From assembly GCF_036964665.1 (NCBI RefSeq), contig NZ_JBAMDA010000001.1:186001-250000 (forward strand): DNA of 64,000 nt. Direction: 5' to 3'. Both the position numbers and the translations under genes were made by a program. Below the pieces are notes generated by a model. The model ran no database searches, had not been told where the DNA came from, and saw nothing but the letters and a program-made list of their open reading frames with translations. This stretch comes from Nitrobacter sp. NHB1. GTDB taxonomy: Bacteria > Pseudomonadota > Alphaproteobacteria > Rhizobiales > Xanthobacteraceae. Of the stretch, positions 45,534 through 53,293 are shown one piece after another. Every line of letters begins with the position of its first letter. Position 1 is the first letter of the stretch.

Positions 45534-45644
45534 GGCCACATCGATTAGGCGAAATCATTCCGTTTACTCTCCCTCTTCGAGGGGAATATTATCCTACTAT
45601 CTGAGTTAGTCAACGACATCTTAGTAACCGAAAGGAGGTGCTCG

Positions 45645-45742
45645 TGACCGAAGGTGTCAGTCGCAAAATTGCTGCGGAGGCCCTGCGGTGGGAGAAAGTA
45701 GCGGCAGAATCGGCGTAAACTAAAACCCTGAATAGGCTTCAT
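45645..45742 (-). pseudogene. decayed copy of the 5' end of the neighbouring glycan gene
   Basis: On the minus strand AAGGGGATT then ATGAAGCC opens a stretch that aligns with the start of the gene at 44037-45533. After one frameshift it reads YADSAATFSHRRASAA and then ILRL, against YVDSAATFSHCKVAAEALRL in the intact gene. Similarity fades after about 100 bases. It is the remnant of a second, diverged copy lying between the ABC exporter and the intact gene. Confidence 0.7.
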
Positions 45743-45789
45743 AATCCCCTTGGGACTATTCATCGTCCAAATCGGCGGACGATTCCGCA

Positions 45790-47676
45790 TCAAGTCTCAC
45801 CGTCATCTTCCACGAGATCAAGCGATTGCGATTCAATCATTCTCGAATAAATTCCCTGACGCTTGAGTAATTCATTGTGACTCCCGACTTCCGCAATGCA
45901 TCCTCGATCTACTACAATAATCGTATCCGCCAAGCGCACCGTTGATAAACGGTGAGCAATTGCAATGACTGTTTTCCGACGGGACAGTGCAGACAGCTGC
46001 TTTTGAATCGTCTGCTCCGTCAGCGTATCGAGAGCGCTTGTTGCTTCATCGAGAACGATGATTTCGGGATCTCTGATGAATGCTCTCGCCAATGCGAGAC
46101 GCTGCCGCTGTCCTCCGGAAAGACGTCCTCCCCGATCGCCTAGCATCGTGTCGTAGCCATCGGGTAACGATGATATCCAATCGTCAATCGAAGCAAGGCT
46201 AGCTGCGGATTTAAGCCTGTCAAGCGAGACCTCTTCTCGAAGGCCAAAGCAGAGATTCGCGCGAATTGAGCCATTGATGACGATAATATCCTGCGTCACG
46301 ACTCCAAGACGTCGCCACCAGGACTCGACAACCAAATCATTCAGCGGCGTCCCGTCTATCAGGATACTCCCGGAATTTGGCCTGTAGAGCCGTGCGAGCA
46401 AATTTACGATCGTTGATTTACCTGAGCCGGACGGACCGACGATTGCGACCATATGCCCGTGAGGGATGGTAAAGCTGACATCCTTCAGGACGACCGGACC
46501 ATCTGTGGAGTAGCTGAAACTGACTCCTTCGAAGCTTACTGCTTTCTGAAAATTCGGAAGGATAACAGACCCGTCCGTTTCCTGTGCCGACTCGCAAGCT
46601 GACAAAAACGCCTGATACTCCTGAAATGCATCAAGATGAACGAGTATGTTATTCCGCGAGATATTTATAACGCTTAGCGGGGAGACTATTCGAAGCAGCA
46701 GAACAAAGAAGATTACAATAACGCCGATAGCGCTTGCGGCTGTGTCTGCCTTTAATACGCCCACAGCCATCACGATGACGCAGATGAGAATGCCACCAAT
46801 CGTATTGAAGTAGGGTACGGTCATGTTCTCAATTGCCACCGTCCGATCTCGAGCGCGATTGAGTATCCGCACTGAGGACTCTAGATCCTGCTGAACTTCA
46901 CCGGTGGCCCCCGAAAGGCGAATGAGTTTCGCTCCATTCAAGGTCTCAAAGAATATCTGGGAAAATTGCTGGTTGGCTCGAGAAAGTTGAGTCCCGACGC
47001 TTCGGACGATGTTTGTCGTGAAAGCTCGAAACAGCAGCGTCGTTACTAAGATGTAGATTCCGGCGAGAAGGAACAGGAAGGGCGATACGATGCTCAGAAC
47101 GACGACATAGCAAAGCAGGATGAAAATGCTGGAGATTAAGGTTGCAAAAAAACGAACGGCGATGCCGATCCGAGCGGAGTGCCCTACGATAATGTTGGAT
47201 ATTTCACCGGCCCCAATAGTATCCACATATTGCATGCTGGTGCCGATCAAGCCCCTAAAGGCTTTTATTCGAAGCGCCGAGTCCACATGCAGCGGTATTG
47301 AGTAACTCAAGAATTCTTGTGCGAACTGCAGCGCGCCGCGGATAAGAACGACGACGAGCATCAGGCCGCCCGCCCATAACAGACGACTTGCCGCAGGCAA
47401 CCCATCGAACAAGCCAGAAATACTGCCGAGCACAGGAACGTTGGCGAACAAGTTGTTGTGACCCATTGATTGCAGCAGAGGAATCAAAAGGAATACGCCA
47501 AAGCTCTCCGTCACTACGCTGAACACAGCGAGAAAGACGAAAAGCGCAATTTTGCCGTGGTGATTTTGTGCAAACCGCCAAACTAGCGTAAAAAGATCAC
47601 GGTATCCGCGCAATCTACTCGTAAGCGACGTACCCAGCAGGACGGTTCGCGACATCGCACGCGCTCTGATGCCCAA
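45790..47676 (-). CDS. ABC exporter, fused membrane and ATPase domains (MsbA-like)
   Basis: About 628 residues: six membrane helices in the N-terminal 340 residues (IALFVFLAVFSVVTESFGVF, LILLCYVVVLSIVSPFLFLL-like), then an ATPase with Walker A VGPSGSGKST, signature RLSGGQRQRLALARAF, Walker B EIIVLDEATSALD and H-loop AIAHRLSTV. It is probably a lipid-linked glycan or lipid flippase. TTG 47676 is preferred because AGAGGAG lies nine bases upstream; GTG 47736 and ATG 47655 are alternatives. It has lower G+C than the backbone and lies inside the IS-bounded island with the glycan gene. Confidence 0.85.
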   Translation of the reverse strand: MGIRARAMSRTVLLGTSLTSRLRGYRDLFTLVWRFAQNHHGKIALFVFLAVFSVVTESFGVFLLIPLLQSMGHNNLFANVPVLGSISGLFDGLPAASRLLWAGGLMLVVVLIRGALQFAQEFLSYSIPLHVDSALRIKAFRGLIGTSMQYVDTIGAGEISNIIVGHSARIGIAVRFFATLISSIFILLCYVVVLSIVSPFLFLLAGIYILVTTLLFRAFTTNIVRSVGTQLSRANQQFSQIFFETLNGAKLIRLSGATGEVQQDLESSVRILNRARDRTVAIENMTVPYFNTIGGILICVIVMAVGVLKADTAASAIGVIVIFFVLLLRIVSPLSVINISRNNILVHLDAFQEYQAFLSACESAQETDGSVILPNFQKAVSFEGVSFSYSTDGPVVLKDVSFTIPHGHMVAIVGPSGSGKSTIVNLLARLYRPNSGSILIDGTPLNDLVVESWWRRLGVVTQDIIVINGSIRANLCFGLREEVSLDRLKSAASLASIDDWISSLPDGYDTMLGDRGGRLSGGQRQRLALARAFIRDPEIIVLDEATSALDTLTEQTIQKQLSALSRRKTVIAIAHRLSTVRLADTIIVVDRGCIAEVGSHNELLKRQGIYSRMIESQSLDLVEDDGET

Positions 47677-47690
47677 CGAGTTTTTCTCCT

Positions 47691-47885
47691 CTATTCCAGC
47701 GGTTTCTCGGGTAACAACGGATCGGCCTCGCCGCACTGCCTGAGGAGAGGGCTATGGTCAATCCCCGAGACCAGACGCGACGTAGAAATCGCCATCGATG
47801 CGGCCCAGAACCCATCAACATGCAGCCGGACTCGCGCGAGCCCCTGACCATTCTGGTCTCCAAGGACCGAACTTCCTGCCGCTAG
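47691..47885 (-). pseudogene. possible truncated 3' end of an unknown gene cut by IS701
   Basis: A minus-strand frame is open from the IS701 boundary to a stop at 47691 (about 64 codons, ending SPLLRQCGEADPLLPEKPLE) and has ordinary codon use. No family was recognised. It may be the remaining 3' end of a gene interrupted by the element, or chance. Confidence 0.25.
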
Positions 47886-49319
47886 CATTACAGTCGTAAT
47901 TTGTATTGTGCGCTTTAGCGAGTTCTGACTCGATGCATCACCATGATTCGACATCAATCATGGACGACGGGCGGGTCGATCGAAACGGTACTGGAGTTGT
48001 GGGCGTCGTCGCTGCGGGACGTGAAGCGACGGATGCGCCCATTGTTTGCGCAGGCGCGTACGGCGGCGAGCGCGGGCGCATTCATTGACGGACTGCTGAG
48101 CGAAGAACGGCGCAAGACTGGCTGGATGCGAGCGGAAGCGGCGGGCGATCCCGGCCCGTGGCCCAGCAGGAGCTTCTGGGCCGAGACCGCTGGGACGCCG
48201 ACGAGTTGCGCGATCTGGTGCGCGATTATGTGGTCGAGCATCTCGGTGACGAAGGCGCGGTGCTGGTCGTCGACGAGACCGGCTTTCTGAAGCAGGGCAA
48301 AGCCTCCTGCGGAGTGGCGCGACAATACACCGGTTCGGCCGGAAAGATCACGAATTGCCAGATCGGGGTATTCGCGGCCTATGTGTCGCGCCACGGTCAT
48401 GCCTTCATGGACCGCGCGCTCTATCTGCCGAAGAGCTGGACGGACGATCCGCGCCGCCGGAAAGCCGCGCATGCGCCAAGCGATGTCGGATTTTCGACGA
48501 AACCGCGGCTCGCGGCCAAGATGATCGCGCGGGCCATTGCGGCGCGCGTCCCATTCGCCTGGGTTGCAGGCGATACGGTCTATGGCGTCGGCGACATCGA
48601 GCGGGATTTGCGCCAGGCTGGCAAAGGCTATGTGCTCGGCGTTGCCGCCAACCACGGGTTCGGATCCTGGAGCCGGAAGCGGCTGATCGGCGGTTCAGCG
48701 GAAAAGATCGCCAAAGCGCTGAAGCCGACCGATTGGCGCCGCCTGTCGGCAGGCAGCGGAACCAAGGGGCCGCGGCTGCATGACTGGGCGTATCTCGAAC
48801 TCGCCGATCTCGACGCCGGTGAGTTCAATGAGGAGCGCAGCGGCTTGTGGACGCGCGGACTGCTGATCCGGCGCCATATCGCTGACGGCGAACTCGCCTA
48901 CTTCACCACCTGGTGTCCCGCCGGAACGTCCATCAAGCAGCTGGTCACCGTTGAAGGACATCGCTGGGCGATCGAAGACAGCTTTGAGACCGCCAAGAAC
49001 GAGTTCGGCCTCGATCATAATGAAACGCGATCCTGGCATGGCTGGCATCGTCATGTGTCGCTTGTCATGTTGACCTTCGCCATGATGGCCGCCATTCGCC
49101 GAAAAGCTAACGCGCCGCCCCAAAAAAACACTTCGCGCGCAACCCGAACGCGCAAGACCTCATCCGTTGGTCGGTCCAGGAAATCCGCAGATAGCGCAGC
49201 GGCTCGCGCGAAAACGAATTCGACCTGGCTATGTCATCGCATGGTCGCTGTGGCGACGCACTCACCAGGCCGTCGCTCAAAAAGCCCACATCAAACAAAA
49301 ATTACGACCGTAATGCTAG
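47882..49319 (+). mobile_element. IS701-family insertion sequence with intact ends
   Basis: Left and right ends are inverted repeats: CATTACAGTCGTAATTT from 47886 and its near-perfect complement ending at 49315 (one mismatch in the first 17). Both are flanked by CTAG, which fits the 4-base YTAR duplication of this family. The element proper is about 1,430 bases and carries one transposase gene, now frameshifted. Confidence 0.85.
47943..49313 (+). pseudogene. IS701 transposase with three frameshifts
   Basis: The protein is readable only across three frames: TTGGSIETVLELWASSLRDV to GDPGPW (47943 to about 48160), then QQELLGRDRWDADELRDLVR through AVLVVDETGFLKQGK, AGDTVYGVGDIE and HRWAIEDSFETAKNEFGLDH (to about 49125), then NPNAQDLIRWSVQEIR, then IAQRLARKRIRPGYVIAWSL to the stop at 49311-49313. 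The second shift falls at a run of seven A. The DDE-type core lies in the middle segment. It is probably inactive unless supplied in trans. Confidence 0.85.
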
Positions 49320-49487
49320 TTGATGTCCCACCTAGCGGCCATTCATTAAGACCGAGCCGATCAATCATCAATCTACGCCCGAATTAGCACAACTATTCCG
49401 CCTCGCCTCAATTCGGCGCACTTATGCGCCAACCATCCTATCATGCGAACCCTCTCGTCCCAGAAGTCGGCTCTCGCATATGCCTAG
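49320..49487. other. spacer between IS701 and IS5 elements
   Basis: This is A+T-richer than the backbone, with no gene or repeat seen. Confidence 0.4.
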
Positions 49488-50618
49488 GGAAGCTCTGAAC
49501 AACTTGGCGACTATGGCACTCTTCGATCATTGATTCGGGGAGGCGCTCGGATGGCCCAGCTGAGTTTCGCGTCGCTCGATTATGCGGACAAGAAGAAGCG
49601 CACGAAGCGAGATGTGTTTTTGGCTGAGATGGCAGCGGTGGTGCCTTGGGTCGCGCTCGAAGCTTTGATCGAGCCGCATTATCCCAAGGCTGGTCCGAGT
49701 GGCGGTCGGCGACCATTTCCATTGGCCGTGATGCTACGGATTTATTGCTTGCAGCAGTGGTATAACCTCTCTGATCCCGGCGCGGAAGAAGTCCTTTACG
49801 ACATTTGCTCGATGCGCACGTTCGCGGGTCTGGAGCTCGGACGCGACACAATTCCCGATGAGACGACCATCTTGAACTTCCGGCATCTGCTGGAGCGTCA
49901 CGAGTTGACGAAGGCGATATTCGTCGCGATTGCAGAGTTTCTGGAGACTCGCGGTGCTCTACTGCGTGGCGGCACCATCATCGACGCGACGCTGATCGCG
50001 GCATCGCCATCGACGAAGAACAAGGCACAGAAGCGCGACCCCGAGATGCGCTCATCGAAGAAGGGCAACCAGTGGTACTTTGGCATGAAGGCCCACATCG
50101 GTGTCGATGCGACAAGCGGGCTCGTGCACACCGCGGGCGTGACCACAGGCAGTGTGCATGACGCCAAGGTCATGGACAATCTGATCCGCGAGGATGATCG
50201 TGCGGTGTATGGCGACAAGGGATATGCCAACGACCGCAAACAACGACAGGCGGAAGCAGCGGGCGTTCTGTGGGCCGTGAAGGCGAAAGCGAAGCCCGGG
50301 CGCCCCCTGTCGATATCGCAACGCCGCCGCAATCGCCGCTTCGGAAAAATCCGCGCCAAGGTCGAGCACGTGTTCCGGGTGATGAAATGCCAGTTCGGCT
50401 ATCGCAAGGTTCGCTATCGCGGCATCGCCAAAAACGGCGCACAGGTCTTCGCGTTGCTCGCGCTCGCAAACCTATTCCTTGCCCGCAGGACACTTGCGTC
50501 CGCTTGACAAAGTCGCCGGGCGAATGCCGCCCGCGGCAGGTGCAAACAAAGAACCCTTCACCGCCAACGCAAACCTGTTGCGACTGCTTCAGAAAAAGTG
50601 ACGTTGCTCAGAGGTTCC
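49488..50618 (+). mobile_element. IS5-family insertion sequence
   Basis: The ends are imperfect inverted repeats: GGAAGCTCTGAACAA from 49488 and the complement GGAACCTCTGAGCAA ending at 50618 (two mismatches in 15). Flanks are CTAG on the left and TTAG on the right, so a 3-base TAG duplication is possible. The element is about 1.13 kb with one intact transposase gene. Confidence 0.7.
49551..50507 (+). CDS. IS5-family transposase
   Basis: A 318-residue DDE transposase, intact. The N-terminus (MAQLSFASLDYADKKKRTKRD) and RRPFPLAVMLRIYCLQQWYN are typical of IS5-group enzymes. The catalytic acids are in GTIIDATLIAAS, VYGDKGYAND and KVEHVFRVMKCQFGYRKVRY. GGGGAGG precedes the ATG at 49551. The gene fills the IS element and could still be active. 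Confidence 0.92.
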   Translation: MAQLSFASLDYADKKKRTKRDVFLAEMAAVVPWVALEALIEPHYPKAGPSGGRRPFPLAVMLRIYCLQQWYNLSDPGAEEVLYDICSMRTFAGLELGRDTIPDETTILNFRHLLERHELTKAIFVAIAEFLETRGALLRGGTIIDATLIAASPSTKNKAQKRDPEMRSSKKGNQWYFGMKAHIGVDATSGLVHTAGVTTGSVHDAKVMDNLIREDDRAVYGDKGYANDRKQRQAEAAGVLWAVKAKAKPGRPLSISQRRRNRRFGKIRAKVEHVFRVMKCQFGYRKVRYRGIAKNGAQVFALLALANLFLARRTLASA

Positions 50619-50700
50619 TTAGATATCTGTCATACCCTGCACAAACGCGCATACTGCTTTGGAAATCACGTTGAGGGGGTGAACTGATTTTTAACCCACA
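50619..50700. other. short sequence between IS5 and the duplicated gene end
   Basis: No feature was recognised. The duplicated copy of the membrane-protein gene end begins directly after it at 50701. Confidence 0.4.
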
Positions 50701-50881
50701 TCATGCTGGTGACGACGCTGCCGATCTCGATTGCCGGCTGGGGGCTGCGCGAGGCGACGATGGCCCTGGCCTTCGGCTATGCCGCCCTGCGGCCCGAGGA
50801 CGGTGTCAGCGCCTCGCTACTGTTCGGGGTCGTGAATTTCGTCGCCGGTGCCCTCGGCTGGCTGCCGGATCAGATATAACT
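50701..50881 (+). pseudogene. duplicated, shortened 3' end of the AglD-like membrane protein gene
   Basis: This 181-base copy matches 42912-43158 but lacks 66 bases near the end. It reads VTTLPISIAGWGLREATMAL, then FGYAALRPEDGVSASLLFGV, VNFVAGALG and WLPDQI with a stop, in frame throughout. The few base differences outside the deletion edge are at third codon positions and silent. The copy has no start and is a relic marking the right edge of the IS-rich island. Confidence 0.9.
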
Positions 50882-50917
50882 ATCTGTCATAAAAAGATAA
50901 ATTAAGATTCTTATTAT

Positions 50918-50932
50918 GTTCATGACGTGAAC
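50918..50932. promoter_or_regulatory. palindrome GTTCA-N5-TGAAC, first of a pair
   Basis: GTTCATGACGTGAAC spans the possible GTG start of the winged-helix regulator gene. A second palindrome with the same arms and spacing begins 27 bases later. Together they look like an autoregulatory operator. Confidence 0.55.
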
Positions 50933-51652
50933 AAAAAGCTTGACGTTCATGCTATGAACGGGGTAAGCGACACCCGAACCAGCGGGGCGATCAAGGTGCC
51001 GGAGACCATCGACACCAGGGACAGCGAGAACGGCATCATTCTGGGATTATTGCGATCCCTGGATGAGGACGGCGGGCGATCGCAGCGGCGGTTGGCCGCG
51101 GAACTCGGCATCGCGCTCGGACTCGTCAACGCCTACCTGAAGCGCTGCGTCAACAAGGGGCTGGTCAAGGTCCAGAGCGTTCCAGCCCGCCGCTACGCCT
51201 ATTATCTTACGCCGAAGGGTTTTGCGGAAAAGTCCCGTCTCACGGTCACGTACCTCTCGCAATCCTTCAGTTTCTTTCGCGAAGCGAAAAGCGACTGCGT
51301 TGCGATGTTCGAGGCGGCCAAATCGCGTGGCGTGCGCACCGCCGTCTTGATGGGCCGTTCTGATCTGGCCGAGATCGCAGTCCTGTGTGCGATGGAGAGC
51401 GGCGTCGAGGTCATCGCTCTGGTCGATGCCGGGGCCAAGCCGGGTCAATTCCTGGGGGTTCCACTGGTCGGGTCATTCGAGGCGGTCAAACCGAAGTTCG
51501 ACGCCGTGGTCATCACCGATCTGGTCGGCACCTACGAGAGCTGGAATCTGGCGCTGCAGAGCTTTGACAGGGATCGGGTTCTGCTTCCGCGTCTTCTCGG
51601 TGTCGTGAAGAACCGCGACGACGTGAGCGAGCGGGAAGAGCTGGCATCATGA
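50927..51652 (+). CDS. winged-helix (MarR-like) transcriptional regulator
   Basis: A 241-residue protein (232 if ATG 50954 is used; neither start has a good ribosome-binding site). The N-terminal part has a winged-helix domain, GRSQRRLAAELGIALGLVNA then YLKRCVNKGLVKV and YAYYLTPKGFAEKSRL. The C-terminal 110 residues are Rossmann-like (TAVLMGRSDLAEIAVLCAME, EVIALVDAGAKPGQFLGVPL) and may sense a nucleotide or sugar nucleotide. It precedes, and overlaps by four bases, a NusG/RfaH-like gene at the head of the nonulosonic acid operon, and its own start carries paired palindromes. Local regulator of the locus (inference). Confidence 0.82.
   Translation: MNKKLDVHAMNGVSDTRTSGAIKVPETIDTRDSENGIILGLLRSLDEDGGRSQRRLAAELGIALGLVNAYLKRCVNKGLVKVQSVPARRYAYYLTPKGFAEKSRLTVTYLSQSFSFFREAKSDCVAMFEAAKSRGVRTAVLMGRSDLAEIAVLCAMESGVEVIALVDAGAKPGQFLGVPLVGSFEAVKPKFDAVVITDLVGTYESWNLALQSFDRDRVLLPRLLGVVKNRDDVSEREELAS
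50945..50959. promoter_or_regulatory. palindrome GTTCAT-N3-ATGAAC, second of a pair
   Basis: GTTCATGCTATGAAC is a perfect 6+6 inverted repeat and contains the alternative ATG start (50954) of the regulator gene. A bound protein here would block initiation or transcription of the whole downstream operon (inference). Confidence 0.6.
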
Positions 51653-52161
51653 TCCCCTCCGGGCAGCAGTGGTATGTAGTGCGGACTCATCCGTATGCCG
51701 AAGGCAAGGCCGCAGCGCATCTGCAGCGGCAAGGTTTCGAAGTCTATTTGCCGCGCTATGCCAAGCGCCGGCGCCACGCGCGGCGCGCCGACATCACCGC
51801 ATCGCCGTTGTTTCCGAGATACATGTTCGTTGCGATCGATCTCATTCACCAGCGCTGGCGCGCCATCCGTTCGACGGTGGGTGTCACGAACCTGGTCTGC
51901 AGCGGCGACGAACCGATGCCGGTTGCCCACGACGTTATCGGCCGCCTGAAACAGCGCGAGGATTCCGCCGGTTTCGTTCAACTCGATCAGAAGCCACGGT
52001 TTTCCGCTGGCGATGCCGTTCGTGTTGTTGAAGGCGCCTTTTCCGATTGCCTTGGCTTGTTCGAATCGATGACCGATAGCGAACGCGTCATGGTGTTGCT
52101 TGATCTTCTGGGCCGCAAGGTCCGGGTGACGATGAATATGGATACGATCGAGGCCGCCTAG
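51649..52161 (+). CDS. NusG-paralogue/RfaH-like transcription elongation factor
   Basis: A 170-residue protein with an N-terminal NGN domain (QWYVVRTHPYAEGKAAAHLQ then GFEVYLPRYAKRRRH, ASPLFPRYMFVAIDL, residues about 7-105) and a C-terminal KOW-type segment (FSAGDAVRVVEGAFSDCLGL ... VMVLLDLLGRKVRVTM). It is the specialised type found at the front of polysaccharide operons, not housekeeping NusG, which sits beside secE and ribosomal genes. Such factors bind RNA polymerase and suppress pausing and termination over long operons. A hairpin and an ops-like sequence lie 30-75 bases after its stop. Confidence 0.9.
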   Translation: MIPSGQQWYVVRTHPYAEGKAAAHLQRQGFEVYLPRYAKRRRHARRADITASPLFPRYMFVAIDLIHQRWRAIRSTVGVTNLVCSGDEPMPVAHDVIGRLKQREDSAGFVQLDQKPRFSAGDAVRVVEGAFSDCLGLFESMTDSERVMVLLDLLGRKVRVTMNMDTIEAA

Positions 52162-52192
52162 AGCCTGGCTTCGATCGACTTGAATTCGCGGC

Positions 52193-52220
52193 GGGTGAGA
52201 GGATGACCTCCCTTTCACCC
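52193..52220 (+). promoter_or_regulatory. leader hairpin directly before the ops-like element
   Basis: GGGTGAGAGG pairs with CCTTTCACCC over ten positions (one G-U pair) around an 8-base loop. No T-run follows. It lies four bases before the ops-like sequence, as stem-loops precede ops in the E. coli JUMPstart leader. It may pause RNA polymerase (inference). Confidence 0.6.
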
Positions 52221-52224
52221 GAAT

Positions 52225-52236
52225 GGCGGTAGCATG
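52225..52236 (+). promoter_or_regulatory. ops-like RfaH recruitment element
   Basis: GGCGGTAGCATG matches the conserved core of the E. coli ops element (GGCGGTAGCGTG form) in 11 of 12 bases, the difference being G to A. It is on the coding strand in the 119-base leader between the RfaH-like gene and legB, 45 bases before the legB ATG. Function is inferred from position and match. Confidence 0.6.
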
Positions 52237-52280
52237 GTTGTCGCCGGGCGGTTGCGGGGCGGTCGTTGTCGAATGGATCG

Positions 52281-53291
52281 ATGAAACTTCAGGGTAAGAA
52301 AATTCTTGTGACGGGCGCCGATGGTTTCATCGGTTCGCACCTCACCGAGTATCTCGTCGAACAGGGCGCCAATGTGCGTGCATTCGTCTATTACAACAGC
52401 TTCAATTCATGGGGCTGGCTCGACGAAACCAGCACGAGGATCAAGCGCGAACTCGACGTCTTCGCCGGTGATATCCGCGATCCCAACGGTGTTCGCACGG
52501 CGATGCGTGGATGCGACGTGGTGTTTCATCTCGCGGCGCTGATTGCAATTCCGTACTCGTACCATTCTCCCGACGCGTATGTGGACACCAACGTCCGGGG
52601 TACGCTGAATGTCGTGCAGGCAGCGCGGGATCTCGCGGTCGAACGCGTGGTTCACACATCGACCAGCGAGGTCTATGGGACCGCCCGCTTCGTGCCGATC
52701 ACGGAAGAGCACCCGCTTCAGGGACAATCGCCTTACTCCGCGACGAAAATCGGCGCAGATCAGTTGGCCATGAGCTTCCATCTGTCGTTCGGCACGCCGC
52801 TCAGCATCATCCGGCCGTTCAACACCTATGGGCCGCGGCAGTCCGCGCGGGCGGTTATCCCCACGATCATTACCCAGATCGCGTCGGGCGCGAAGCGGAT
52901 CAAGCTCGGCGCGATGACGCCGACACGGGACTTCAACTACGTCCGCGATACCGTGCGGGGATTCGTTGCGGTGGGCGAGTGCGACGATGCGATCGGAAAG
53001 GTTCTGAACGTCGGCAGCAATTTCGAGGTCTCGATCGGCGACACGGCCAGATTGATCGCCGAGCAGATGGGACAGGACGTCGAGTTCGAGCTCGATCAGC
53101 AACGCCTGCGTCCGGCGGGCAGCGAGGTCGAGCGCTTGTGGGCGGACAACGCGAAAATCAACAAGCTGGCGGGCTGGACTCCGGATTACGCGGGCCGGGA
53201 AGGGCTTGCCCGCGGATTGAAGGAAACCATCGCCTGGTTCGGTGACGCCGCCAATCTGCGCCGCTACAAGGCCGAGCTCTATAACATCTGA
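52281..53291 (+). CDS. legB: NDP-N-acetylglucosamine 4,6-dehydratase, LegB-like
   Basis: A 336-residue extended SDR enzyme with NAD-binding TGADGFIGSHLTEYLVEQGA, HLAALIAIPYSYHSPDAY, STSEVYGTARF and catalytic YSATKIGAD. The AYVDTNVRGTLNVVQAAR and FNTYGPRQSARAVIPTIITQ stretches match LegB-type dehydratases that start legionaminic acid synthesis by making the 4-keto-6-deoxy sugar nucleotide. ATG 52281 is preferred to TTG 52266. The leader before it carries the hairpin and ops-like element. The donor (GDP- or UDP-linked) cannot be told from sequence alone. Confidence 0.85.
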   Translation: MKLQGKKILVTGADGFIGSHLTEYLVEQGANVRAFVYYNSFNSWGWLDETSTRIKRELDVFAGDIRDPNGVRTAMRGCDVVFHLAALIAIPYSYHSPDAYVDTNVRGTLNVVQAARDLAVERVVHTSTSEVYGTARFVPITEEHPLQGQSPYSATKIGADQLAMSFHLSFGTPLSIIRPFNTYGPRQSARAVIPTIITQIASGAKRIKLGAMTPTRDFNYVRDTVRGFVAVGECDDAIGKVLNVGSNFEVSIGDTARLIAEQMGQDVEFELDQQRLRPAGSEVERLWADNAKINKLAGWTPDYAGREGLARGLKETIAWFGDAANLRRYKAELYNI

Positions 53292-53293
53292 CC

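Noticed and set aside
51649-52161. Housekeeping nusG
   Set aside because: There is no secE or ribosomal gene nearby. The divergent NGN/KOW sequence and the place at the head of a sugar operon fit a specialised paralogue.
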